Part shown: positions 15,021-22,970 of the stretch, in pieces | Layout of the letters: each line of letters begins with the position of its first letter | Position numbering within the stretch: the first letter of the stretch is position 1 | DNA from: DASXMX01 sp036794395 | Lineage (GTDB): Bacteria; Planctomycetota; Phycisphaerae; Tepidisphaerales; Tepidisphaeraceae | Length of the DNA stretch: 27,608 nt | Reading direction: 5' to 3' | NCBI GenBank assembly: GCA_036794395.1 | Contig: DAIRGS010000059.1 | Span: forward strand, 1 to 27,608 | The notes under the pieces: generated by a model | The model's input: only the letters and a program-made list of their open reading frames with translations | The model's database searches: none | What the model was told of the DNA's origin: nothing | Program-made: the position numbers and the translations under genes

Positions 15021-16553
15021 GTGCCGCGCGGCTCGACGTTCGAACCAGTGAATTCTTTTCTCACTAGCGCGCTGCGTGGGACAATAGACTCCCGTGGGAA
15101 GGCATCATTGAAACACGAAGTGAGCCTGGGCGATGCGTTCTATGCCGGCGGGCATTTCGCCGAGGCGCGCCGCTGTTATGAGCGGGCGCTCCTGGCCGAA
15201 CCCGCCAGTGGCGCGATTCATTTCAAGCTTGCTACCTGCTACTGGGGAGAGGGGAATCGGGATGGGGCGCATCGGGCATTGCAGGCGGCGGCGGGGTTGG
15301 AGCCAAGGCTCGCCTGCGCGCATGAGTGGCTGGGGCAGTGGTATCTACAGGAAGGGATGGGCGAAGCGGCGATGCGGCATAGCTCAGCCGCGATGAAATT
15401 GGCGCCGGGCGATGCCGGTACGATCGCATCACACGTGTTCGTGCTGGAAGCCGCGGGGGAGTTGAAGACGGCCTGGGGGTTGCTCAACAAGCTCTTATTG
15501 GCCGGTTACACTCCCGCACGGGTGGCGATGTTGTATGGACGCCTTGCCCCGCGGAACGGGAGATGCGACGAGGCCCTGAAACTCGTGAAGAAGTTGCTGC
15601 GTGAGGGTGGGACGCCGCGTGATCGAACGAGTTTGCATTTTGTGGCGACGGATCTCTTGGACAGGATGGGGCGCTATGCAGAAGCCTTTGAACATGCCGA
15701 TCGGGCCAATGCGCTATCGCGATCGGCGTGGGATCCGTTGCGGCATGCGAGGGACGTGGATCAGCTGATCAATTATTTCACCGCTCAGCGGATGCGAACG
15801 CTCGCACGAGCAACTTATTTGAGTGAACAGCCGGTGTTTATCGTCGGAATGCCGCGATCGGGGACGTCGTTGGTGGAGCAGATCATCGCATCGCATCCAG
15901 AGGCATATGGCGCGGGAGAGCTGGATTTTGTGCAGCGCATCCGCCTGGGGGCGATTCGGATGGCAGGCGCGACCGAGGAGGCGTTTCCCCAGTGCCTGGA
16001 CCGGCTGTCAGTCGATCAATTAAACGGATTGGCCCAGGTTTACCTTGGACCCCTTAAAGCGATGGCGAGCCAGGCCGTTCGAATCACCGATAAGATGCCG
16101 TTGAATTTCATGCACCTTGGACTGATCGCGATGCTGTTTCCGCAGGCGCGCATCATTCATTGTTCCAGGCACCCGATGGATACGTGCTTGTCTTGTTACA
16201 TGACGCATTTCACCGCTGGGCATCCGTTCACCACTGATTTGCATCATCTGGCGGCGTTTTATCAAGCCTATCGCCGGTTGATGAACCACTGGCGGGAAGC
16301 GCTGCCCTTGCCGATCATGGACCTTTCTTACGAGAAGCTGGTCACCGATCCGACTCGGCAGGTCGCGCAAGTGATGGAATTTGTTGGGTTGCCATGGAAT
16401 CCAATGTGTCTACGGTTTTACGAGACACGGAGATTTGTCACGACCGCCAGCGTCGAGCAGGTTCGCTTGCCGGTGTATACGTCCTCGGTCGGCCGCTGGC
16501 GGAACTACAAACGCCAACTGCTGCCTTTAGAAACGACAATCCCGCAAAATTGA
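15021..16553 (+). CDS. TPR-containing sulfotransferase
   Basis: The product is 510 residues from the GTG at 15021. That start has no Shine-Dalgarno sequence. TTG at 15108, with GGAAGG about 6 nt upstream, would give a 481-residue protein starting just before the first TPR and is a serious alternative. Residues about 36-150 hold three or so TPR units (GHFAEARRCYERALLAEP and similar). About residues 272-500 are a Sulfotransfer_3-type domain with the PAPS 5'-phosphosulfate loop GMPRSGTSLVEQ and a 3'-phosphate site (HCSRHPMDTCLS at about 380). A late aromatic RFYETRR segment is also present. TPR-sulfotransferases are thought to transfer sulfate from PAPS to protein tyrosine or glycan acceptors. 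No signal peptide is seen. The target is unknown. Confidence 0.88.
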   Translation: MPRGSTFEPVNSFLTSALRGTIDSRGKASLKHEVSLGDAFYAGGHFAEARRCYERALLAEPASGAIHFKLATCYWGEGNRDGAHRALQAAAGLEPRLACAHEWLGQWYLQEGMGEAAMRHSSAAMKLAPGDAGTIASHVFVLEAAGELKTAWGLLNKLLLAGYTPARVAMLYGRLAPRNGRCDEALKLVKKLLREGGTPRDRTSLHFVATDLLDRMGRYAEAFEHADRANALSRSAWDPLRHARDVDQLINYFTAQRMRTLARATYLSEQPVFIVGMPRSGTSLVEQIIASHPEAYGAGELDFVQRIRLGAIRMAGATEEAFPQCLDRLSVDQLNGLAQVYLGPLKAMASQAVRITDKMPLNFMHLGLIAMLFPQARIIHCSRHPMDTCLSCYMTHFTAGHPFTTDLHHLAAFYQAYRRLMNHWREALPLPIMDLSYEKLVTDPTRQVAQVMEFVGLPWNPMCLRFYETRRFVTTASVEQVRLPVYTSSVGRWRNYKRQLLPLETTIPQN

Positions 16554-16749
16554 TCCAATGTACATCGGGGAACAACCAATAGATGCCACGGCACGCTCTT
16601 CTTGCGTCGCCCGCGATGTGGGTAATTTTTTTACACGGTTTGGGGCGCCGCTAGGCTGTGGGTCGCACATCGGCAGCCGCGTGTAATTTGCGATACGCGC
16701 CATTCGCGCGACGCCGCGGCGCCTTATCTCTGAATCGACGAGGTGTCTC

Positions 16750-17451
16750 ATGCGATGCGTCTCGATTATCGGTGCCCTGGTCTTGGGGATGACGGGGGCA
16801 ATTTGCTCGACAGGATCGGCGGCGGACAATTCCGCGACCGCTGCCGCGGGCAAGCAAGTTCATTCCGCGGCGACGGCGGCTGATGCAGCGCGGATGGACC
16901 TGAACAAAATCCGCGCCAGAATCAGGATCCAGCTTGCCGTGCAGCCACAGTGGTCAGCGACGATGAAGGAGCTCCACGATGCGCAGACCGCCTTCGAGGA
17001 GGCCCGGCATGCAGCCATGGCCGCTTTGGTCAAAGACCCCAACTACCAGCATCTCGTAAGCTCCCGAGATCAAACTCAGGCGACGCTTTCCACCGCAGCT
17101 AACGCCGCAAACCAGGACGACACGCAAATCCAAAAGGCGGGCGATCTGATGGTGCAGCAGGGGTTCGAAATCAAGCGCCTCGAGAACCAGGCGCTGGCCA
17201 ACGATGATCGTTACCAGCAAACCAAGGCACGGCTCGATGTTGCCCGGAAAAAGGCGGACGATCTCGATCTAGAAGCCGCACGGGCAATGACCACTGATCC
17301 CGCGTATGAACCTGCAATGCAGCGACTTAATACCGCCGAGCAACAGCTCCAATCGGCCCGACAGCAATTGGCCCAGGCGGCTCAGGCCGATCGACAGCAG
17401 CGCGCCGACAAGCTGCGCGCCGATGCGCAACAGGCCGGGTCCGGCTATTAG
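16750..17451 (+). CDS. Exported coiled-coil protein, unknown function
   Basis: The product is 233 residues. The ATG at 16750 has GAGG 6 nt upstream. A Sec signal peptide ends near GSAADN (residues 1-25). Nearly all the rest is predicted helix with heptad-like Ala/Leu/Gln patterns: a first helical stretch at about 50-105, a second at about 115-165 and a third at about 165-225 that is very Gln/Ala/Arg-rich (LQSARQQLAQAAQADRQQR). It has no enzymatic motif. It looks like a periplasmic helical spacer or adaptor. It opens a run of six plus-strand envelope genes, with only 45 nt to the next start. Confidence 0.8.
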   Translation: MRCVSIIGALVLGMTGAICSTGSAADNSATAAAGKQVHSAATAADAARMDLNKIRARIRIQLAVQPQWSATMKELHDAQTAFEEARHAAMAALVKDPNYQHLVSSRDQTQATLSTAANAANQDDTQIQKAGDLMVQQGFEIKRLENQALANDDRYQQTKARLDVARKKADDLDLEAARAMTTDPAYEPAMQRLNTAEQQLQSARQQLAQAAQADRQQRADKLRADAQQAGSGY

Positions 17452-17496
17452 TAACCGGCGGCGCGACGCGAGCCCGCAGCCATGAAGGAGTTGATG

Positions 17497-18582
17497 ATGA
17501 ACGAGAGTTATGTAACCAGATCGCTTCGGTATGGCGCGGCCGCCGCCGCCGTAATCGGGGCATTCGTGCTGACCGATGTCTTCCGGAGGGTTGGTAATCC
17601 AGGCTCGTTTCCGCTGTTCATCGCCGCCGTATTGTTGAGCGCTTGGTACGGTGGCTTTGGCCCGGGCGCTTTCGCCATGGTCCTTTCCGGCATCGCCGGA
17701 GTGAAGCTTCTGGAGATGCGCCCGGGCGGAACCGATCCTGCCCTGCCTCTTGCCATCTTCACCTCAGTGTCAATCCTGGCAGTTGTGCTGGGTAGTGTGG
17801 CACGGCGTGCGACGCTGGCGACGGGATCGTCCCTTGTGCCGGCCGAACGCGATAATGTCCCGGCCAAAGCATCAGCGGCGCTCAGCGAACAATTGCGTTG
17901 GCCCAACGACCCACTGCTCATTCTCGTGCAAATGCTGCGGGGCAAACCATTTCTGCCCTCAATCGCTCGCGCGGAACGGCGGGAGTTCCGCAAAAAGGCA
18001 GACGTCGAAGCCCATCTTTTGGATGACGTCTCCAACTCGGGAACTGTCAATACGGAAACGCCCTTCTTCGGAAAATATCCCGTCAACTTGCACGAATCGC
18101 TGCAAGAAGCCGCGCAAGCCTGTGAGCCGGAACTCATGAACAAGCAGATCGAACTCGACGTGCATTTCGCGGCGAGCAATTCTCACGTGCTCGCCGACGC
18201 CAATCGCCTCGAGCAATTGTTCAGGAACCTTATCCACAGTGCGACGCAATTCGTTCCCGTTGGCGGATCAATCAGCGTGCGCACCAGCAATGCGCCCGAT
18301 GAGCGCGTTCGCGTGGACGTTGGTGGAAGACGCATGTCGCGCGACACCGCCCGGCTGACGGCGGGTACAGCATTGCCTGCCGTCGATCAACGCCTACAAT
18401 TTTCCGCTCGCTCCGACGGACTTGATTCTGAACCGTCGCCTTTCGATGGGCTTCAGGAAGGACATGACGACATATTTTCGGCCTTTGCCATGGAGCAGAA
18501 AATTGGAGCAATGTTCAGTGTTTCGCTTCCGGCCCACCGAGTCGCAGAAAAGAAAAGATACATCGGGCGAAAACATACGTAG
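17497..18582 (+). CDS. DUF4118-type membrane protein with decayed histidine-kinase ATPase domain
   Basis: The product is 361 residues. AAGGAG sits 6 nt before the ATG at 17497, so this start is preferred over ATG at 17482, which precedes the Shine-Dalgarno sequence. Three or so membrane segments (about residues 12-105) resemble the DUF4118 module of KdpD-like sensors, with PGSFPLFIAAVLLSAWYGGFGPG. A cytoplasmic part (about 185-355) resembles the start of a histidine-kinase dimerisation/ATPase region: LADANRLEQLFRNLIHSATQFVP looks like the N box. The phospho-acceptor H box is not visible, the G1 box is reduced to VDVGGRRMSRD and the G2 loop is not evident. Known family members are sensor kinases. 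This one looks like a non-catalytic remnant or pseudokinase. No response regulator gene is adjacent. Confidence 0.75.
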   Translation: MNESYVTRSLRYGAAAAAVIGAFVLTDVFRRVGNPGSFPLFIAAVLLSAWYGGFGPGAFAMVLSGIAGVKLLEMRPGGTDPALPLAIFTSVSILAVVLGSVARRATLATGSSLVPAERDNVPAKASAALSEQLRWPNDPLLILVQMLRGKPFLPSIARAERREFRKKADVEAHLLDDVSNSGTVNTETPFFGKYPVNLHESLQEAAQACEPELMNKQIELDVHFAASNSHVLADANRLEQLFRNLIHSATQFVPVGGSISVRTSNAPDERVRVDVGGRRMSRDTARLTAGTALPAVDQRLQFSARSDGLDSEPSPFDGLQEGHDDIFSAFAMEQKIGAMFSVSLPAHRVAEKKRYIGRKHT

Positions 18583-18708
18583 ATGCGGTTCCCAAGCCCG
18601 TGGCTCGGCAACGTAAACCAAAATCGGCCAGGATCAGTGGCGAAAGGCCCTAAAATCCCTTAAATTATTTGCTCAAATCCGTCAAACCTATTGGTCCGGT
18701 ACGTGACA

Positions 18709-18714
18709 TATAAT
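18709..18714 (+). promoter_or_regulatory. Perfect TATAAT -10 element ahead of the FlgO/CsgG-like gene
   Basis: TATAAT at 18709-18714 lies 55 nt before the ATG at 18769 in the 186-bp gap after the pseudokinase gene. Best -35 candidates are poorly spaced (CTATTG with a 15-bp spacer), so this is a promoter candidate only. Confidence 0.4.
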
Positions 18715-18730
18715 GTAGGGGCACGAATTA

Positions 18731-18756
18731 TTCCGAGAAAGCTCCTGCTCTCGGAA
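18731..18756 (+). promoter_or_regulatory. Hairpin in the presumed leader of the FlgO/CsgG-like gene
   Basis: TTCCGAGA (18731-18738) and TCTCGGAA (18749-18756) form a perfect 8-bp stem with a 10-nt loop. Its right arm touches the Shine-Dalgarno AAAGG just before the ATG at 18769. It may limit ribosome access or be a protein-binding site. Confidence 0.45.
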
Positions 18757-18768
18757 AGGCGGTCGGAT

Positions 18769-19998
18769 ATGTATCACCTCAAACCCTTCCTGCTGATGAA
18801 TTTGCTATCGTTGGGCTTGGCCGGCAATGTTGTTGCCTCTGAACCCCCGGTAATCGTCGACGGCAGCGTACTCGTTCTCCCCTTCTCCACCCCGCAGGGC
18901 TCGCTGGATGCTTGGATTGGAAAGGCGATGCGACAGGACTTGGAAGCGGACTTGATGCGGGGCACTCATGCGCGACTCCTATCGCCGTCCGACGTTCAAG
19001 CCGCCTCGGACTCGGCTGAGGCCCTGGCCTTGGCCCGAAGCGCGGGGGCGTCGATTGTCGTCTTCGGCCAGGCGCAGTCCAATAACACTGAGGTAAGATT
19101 GACCGGACAGGTTCTTGATGTCACCACGGCCCGCCCATTCGGATCTTTGAAGGCGACGGGCAACAAGGCCGACCTCTTCCATCTTGAAGACGCGATCGCG
19201 GGCCAGACCCTGGCGTTGCTTCCACGTCAACTGCTCAATGAACAAGCGATCAATTCGCTGTCCCAGCCCGCTTCGTCCTCGCCACCGGCGGCGGCATCTC
19301 CTCCCGCATCTCCCCAAACGAATATCATCGACCTGGGTGCCGCAACCACCTACGCCCCGCCCGCCCCAACTTCGTCCTACGGCTATGCGCCGCCCGCCCC
19401 GCCTTCATCCTACGACTATCCGCCGCCCCCAGCGCCTGACGTCTATTCTTCCTATGCACCGCCGGCCCCAGTCTATACCTACGACTATGGCTATCCCCTG
19501 CCAGCCTATACGTATCCCAGCCCGCTGTGCGACCCGTTCCCGCTCTACGGTTATGGCGGCATCGGGTTCATCGGCGGCTTCGGTGGCTTTGGTGGCTTCG
19601 GCGGATTTGACCACCACGAGGGAGACCGCGGACGCGGCTTTGAGCGGGGGCACGAGGGAGACCGCGGAAGCGGCTTCGGGCGCGGACATAATGATCGACC
19701 CGGCGCCGGACCCGTTGGCGGCCGAATTCCAGCGAACGGCGGCGCTGTCCCGCGAATGCGCGGCTCTACCTTTGGCGGCGGTTTCCGCGCCCAGGGTGGA
19801 TTCCGATCCCCCGCCGCCAGCCGCGGTTTTGCCGGTGGCGCAATGCGGTCGGCTCCTCATATCTCCAACTTCTCGGGCGGTGGCTTTCACGGTGGTGGTT
19901 TCCAAGGCGGTGGATCCCACGGTGGCGGTGGGTTCCAAGGCGGTGGGTTCCATGGAAGTTCCGGCGGCGGCGGAGCACGGGGCGGCGGACACCGGTGA
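18769..19998 (+). CDS. Exported FlgO/CsgG-like protein with Pro/Tyr-rich and Gly/His-rich tails
   Basis: The product is 409 residues. The start at 18769 has AAAGG 9 nt upstream. The upstream in-frame extension would cross the -10 element and hairpin, so it is rejected. A Sec signal peptide ends near VVASEP (residues 1-26). Residues about 30-165 resemble the nucleotide-free CsgG/TolB-amino-terminal or FlgO fold (VLPFSTPQGS, then AGASIVVFGQAQSNNTEVRLTGQVLDV). Residues about 175-255 are Pro/Ala/Tyr-rich with repeated YAPPAP units. Residues about 260-409 are Gly-rich with Phe and His (GGFGGF, GGGFHGGG). The tail is likely disordered or surface-exposed and may bind metals through its many histidines. 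I do not know a described protein with this order of domains. The neighbours are all exported proteins. Confidence 0.8.
   Translation: MYHLKPFLLMNLLSLGLAGNVVASEPPVIVDGSVLVLPFSTPQGSLDAWIGKAMRQDLEADLMRGTHARLLSPSDVQAASDSAEALALARSAGASIVVFGQAQSNNTEVRLTGQVLDVTTARPFGSLKATGNKADLFHLEDAIAGQTLALLPRQLLNEQAINSLSQPASSSPPAAASPPASPQTNIIDLGAATTYAPPAPTSSYGYAPPAPPSSYDYPPPPAPDVYSSYAPPAPVYTYDYGYPLPAYTYPSPLCDPFPLYGYGGIGFIGGFGGFGGFGGFDHHEGDRGRGFERGHEGDRGSGFGRGHNDRPGAGPVGGRIPANGGAVPRMRGSTFGGGFRAQGGFRSPAASRGFAGGAMRSAPHISNFSGGGFHGGGFQGGGSHGGGGFQGGGFHGSSGGGGARGGGHR
19615..19686 (+). repeat. Two 36-bp in-frame tandem repeats (HEGDRG unit)
   Basis: Units 19615-19650 and 19651-19686 encode HEGDRGRGFERG and HEGDRGSGFGRG. 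This is a 12-residue duplication in the Gly/His-rich tail of the FlgO/CsgG-like protein. Confidence 0.85.
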
Positions 19999-20088
19999 TC
20001 GAGTTATATCGAGCGTTTTTCACCTCAAGGCATTGTGCCGGAATGGTCGGCGATGGGATATTCGACGCTTCCAACGAAAGGACCGGTC

Positions 20089-20535
20089 ATGACTGGACGC
20101 CGCGTTCGAACTGTCGTGTCTTGTGTAGTTGCGTGCATCGCCCTCCCGCTTGTCTGGCTATCTGCCGCGCCGCAGACCCTTCCGGCGACTGCCGCCGCTG
20201 CTGAGAAATCCGTCGGTCAAATCGCACAGGAGCGCTTTGATCTCGCCAGCCGCGGCCGCGACATCGAGGTGGAACGTTACAACCGCGGGCTCGGCACCGA
20301 CGAAAGAGTTGCCCAATGGCTCCGGCGGCGAGCGCTGGCGGCGATTGATCTGCCCGACGCGGCCAAGCGGGGAGAAATCCTGCGGGATTACGTCCAGCAG
20401 ATGAAGAAACATATCGGCCAGATGCAGCGATCGATCCAGGCGGGAACGGCCAACGAGGAAGATCTGTTAAATGCGCAGGACCGCGAACTTGAAGCAGAGC
20501 TGTGGCTTGTCAGGACAGCGCAAGCGAACCATTAA
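20089..20535 (+). CDS. Small exported helical protein, unknown function
   Basis: The product is 148 residues. The ATG at 20089 has AAAGGA 6 nt upstream; an upstream in-frame extension to 20035 is not supported. Residues 1-38 are a Sec signal (basic start, hydrophobic core, cleavage around TAAAAEKS). The mature part is helical and charged, with QIAQERFDLASRGRDIEVERY, LRDYVQQMKKHIGQMQRSI and EEDLLNAQDRELEAELWL. This pattern is shared with small periplasmic proteins of the planctomycetes that have no assigned role. It lies 90 nt after the FlgO/CsgG-like gene and 53 nt before the Sel1-repeat gene, so co-transcription with both is plausible. Confidence 0.75.
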   Translation: MTGRRVRTVVSCVVACIALPLVWLSAAPQTLPATAAAAEKSVGQIAQERFDLASRGRDIEVERYNRGLGTDERVAQWLRRRALAAIDLPDAAKRGEILRDYVQQMKKHIGQMQRSIQAGTANEEDLLNAQDRELEAELWLVRTAQANH

Positions 20536-20588
20536 CCAGTTCCCATCCAATTGCGTCCCCGAAGGATAGATGACCGGGAGTCGGTCGT

Positions 20589-22433
20589 ATGCGCCGTCTG
20601 AACCCCTGCATGTCGGAGGCTCACGTGAGACATCTCTTTAGCACGGTTGCTCTGTTCTCGGTGATCTTCATCGCTGCGCGACCCGCAACTTTGCGCGCGC
20701 AAGGCGCGGCCGCCGACCTGTCGACTCCGAAGAGCGCCGCCAAGTCTTTTTATACGGCCATGCTCGGCGGTGATTTGGCCGGAGTCAAAGCCGATGCAAT
20801 CGGCACTGTCGAGGATTTCAAGCCATTCGAGGCGGTGGCGGGGTTGGTTAATGCCGCACGACGCCTTCAGGCGGCGGTCGATCACCGGTTTGGAAAGGAG
20901 GAGGGGAGCAAGCTTCACTTCGGGCCGTCTCCCACGGCGGAGGAATTTGCTCGCCAAATCGATACTTTGGAAGAGCGCATCGATGGCGATACGGCCAGAG
21001 TCTGCAAAAAAGATGAGCCCGCAGATGGCGGTATGCAACTTCAAAGAACGCGAGGTGTCTGGCGGGTTAAATTGCATCAATGGGTTGCCGGATTCAGTGA
21101 AGGAGCGAAATTCCTTCCGAATCTGGCGGAGGCATTGAACAATATGGCGATCGAGGTCGAGCGGGGCAAATACGCCACGGCCGAAGAGATGGCGAGCCAA
21201 CTTCAACAGCGTGTGAATGCGGTGCATCAACCCGATGCGTACGGACCAAATCGCCCGACCACCCGACCCGAGAAAACGCCCCAGGCCGCCGCCGCGGGTG
21301 ATCCCGAGGCCATGGGCCGGCTTGGGTACCTCTACTCCACCGGAACAGGCGGCCTTAAGCAGGATGATGCCGAGGCGATCAAATGGTTTCGCAAAGCCGC
21401 CGAGAAAGGCGATGCCTACGGAATGTCGCAACTCGGCGTCGCCTACGAGCACGGCGTGGGCGGACTTAAGAAAGACCCCGTCCAGTCCCTTTCGTGGTAT
21501 CGCAAGGCCGCCCAAGCCGGTGATGACAGCTCCATGTCCAGGCTCGGGCTCATTTACCTCAACGGCGATGCCGGCATCCCCTCGGACGAAACTAAAGCTC
21601 TCCAGTGGTTCCGTATGGGAAGCTTCCTCGGGAACGCCAATTCGATGGAAGGCCTCGGCTACATGTACCTGCGGGGTCTTGGTGGCGTGCCCGCCAGCGG
21701 TGCCGAAGCCGCCAAGTGGTATCGCAAGGCAGCCGAACTTGGCGACGGCTCGGCAATGTTCAATCTCGGTGTCCTCTATGAGAACGGCGACGATGTAAAA
21801 AAAGACGAGGCCGAGGCGGTGAGATGGTATCGGAAGGGCGCCCAAGCCGGGGACGGCGATGCGATGGGAAAACTCGGAACGGCTTATGCCAACGGCATCG
21901 GCGGCCTTCTAAAAGATGACATAGAAGCGGTGAATTGGTTGCACAAGGGGATCGACGCCGGAAGCGGGCTGTCCATGACCTGGATGGGATCAGCTTACCT
22001 CGACGGCACCCTCGGATTGCCCCACGACACCAACGAAGCCCTCAAATGGTTTCGTAAAGCGGCGGACATGTCCTGCGGCCTTGCGATGGCCTATCTTGGA
22101 TCTATGTCTCGTGACGGACGAGGCGCCGTCAAAGACGATGTGGATGCGGCCAAGTGGTATCGTAAAGGCGCCGATGCGGGGGATCCAACCGCTATGGCAA
22201 ATATCGGATTCATGTATTGCCAGGGCCTGGGAGGACTATCCAGGGACGACGCGGAAGCTATGAAATGGCTTCGCAAGGCTGCATCCCTGAAAGAACCCTG
22301 GGCGACGAACTATCTCGGCATCATGTATCAAAGTGGACGAGGCGGTCTGCCCACGGATCAGGCGCAGGCCGAAAAGCTTTTTCGGACGGCCGCCGAACTG
22401 GGTTTTAACGGATCGGTCGAGGCCAGTCGCTGA
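20589..22433 (+). CDS. Exported Sel1-repeat protein
   Basis: The product is 614 residues from the ATG at 20589 (GGGAG 8 nt upstream). GTG at 20625 with GGAGG 5 nt upstream is a strong alternative start and would leave a tighter signal peptide (VRHLFSTVALFSVIFIAARP). A Sec-type signal precedes an N-terminal domain (about 50-210) starting STPKSAAKSFYTAMLGGD. This looks like an NTF2-like or DUF4878-like fold and is not firmly recognised. Residues about 235-605 are ten Sel1-like repeats of 36-37 residues each, of the form AM..LG.LY..G.GGL..D..EA..W.RKAA..GD. Sel1 repeats are protein-interaction scaffolds. Exported versions often regulate envelope or signalling proteins. This could bind one of the other exported proteins of the cluster. 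Confidence 0.9.
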   Translation: MRRLNPCMSEAHVRHLFSTVALFSVIFIAARPATLRAQGAAADLSTPKSAAKSFYTAMLGGDLAGVKADAIGTVEDFKPFEAVAGLVNAARRLQAAVDHRFGKEEGSKLHFGPSPTAEEFARQIDTLEERIDGDTARVCKKDEPADGGMQLQRTRGVWRVKLHQWVAGFSEGAKFLPNLAEALNNMAIEVERGKYATAEEMASQLQQRVNAVHQPDAYGPNRPTTRPEKTPQAAAAGDPEAMGRLGYLYSTGTGGLKQDDAEAIKWFRKAAEKGDAYGMSQLGVAYEHGVGGLKKDPVQSLSWYRKAAQAGDDSSMSRLGLIYLNGDAGIPSDETKALQWFRMGSFLGNANSMEGLGYMYLRGLGGVPASGAEAAKWYRKAAELGDGSAMFNLGVLYENGDDVKKDEAEAVRWYRKGAQAGDGDAMGKLGTAYANGIGGLLKDDIEAVNWLHKGIDAGSGLSMTWMGSAYLDGTLGLPHDTNEALKWFRKAADMSCGLAMAYLGSMSRDGRGAVKDDVDAAKWYRKGADAGDPTAMANIGFMYCQGLGGLSRDDAEAMKWLRKAASLKEPWATNYLGIMYQSGRGGLPTDQAQAEKLFRTAAELGFNGSVEASR

Positions 22434-22538
22434 AAAGCTGAGGGAGATACAAGAGCATGCAATTCAAGTAGTTCCTTTGGGAGAAATCATCTACACTCGT
22501 CGGCCTCACCTGTCACGACGACGAGAACGGGAGTATGG

Positions 22539-22970
22539 ATGACGGCTCGCGGCAATACATCCAAGTCCGATGGCCCCGTGGATGAGGGAAGAACTCCAAA
22601 GCCGCCGCTGAACAACTCCGATCATTTAGCAAACGAGCGAACTTTTCTCGCCTGGATCAGGACAAGCATTTCGGTTGTCGGCTTGGGATTTGTCGTGGCG
22701 AAGTTCAGTGTCTGGCTTAGAGAACTCGCGGCGCGTTTGGGGGGAACGGCTCCAGGTCATCACTCCGGCCTTTCGTTACCGCTGGGGGTGGGAATGATGG
22801 CCGCTGGAGGAATTCTCGCCCTGATGGCCTCTTGGCGATATCGACGCGTGCAACGGGCGATCGAATGCGGCCAGTCAGCGGCAGACGCACATACCATTGC
22901 GATAGTCACTGTCATGGTGGTCGGCATCGCCGCCGCGCTAGTGATCTACATGATCGAATCGCGGGGATGA
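22539..22970 (+). CDS. DUF202/YidH-type small membrane protein
   Basis: The product is 143 residues. The ATG at 22539 has GGGAG 5 nt upstream; another ATG four bases earlier is out of frame. A hydrophilic N-terminus (about 1-35) leads to the hallmark NERTFLAWIRTSISVVGLGFVVAKF, then a second membrane segment (about 85-105, LPLGVGMMAAGGILALMASW) and a third (about 122-138). This is the DUF202 family (YidH/YidG and the VTC1-like domain). Its biochemical role is unknown. It ends the run of envelope genes, 105 nt after the Sel1 gene. Confidence 0.9.
   Translation: MTARGNTSKSDGPVDEGRTPKPPLNNSDHLANERTFLAWIRTSISVVGLGFVVAKFSVWLRELAARLGGTAPGHHSGLSLPLGVGMMAAGGILALMASWRYRRVQRAIECGQSAADAHTIAIVTVMVVGIAAALVIYMIESRG

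Noticed and set aside
17482..18582. Functional sensor histidine kinase
   Set aside because: No phospho-acceptor H box or intact G1/G2 motifs are visible, and no response regulator gene is adjacent.
20532..21845. Minus-strand frame of 437 codons
   Set aside because: It mirrors the Sel1-repeat gene. Its apparent internal repetition is just the complement of the Sel1 repeats.
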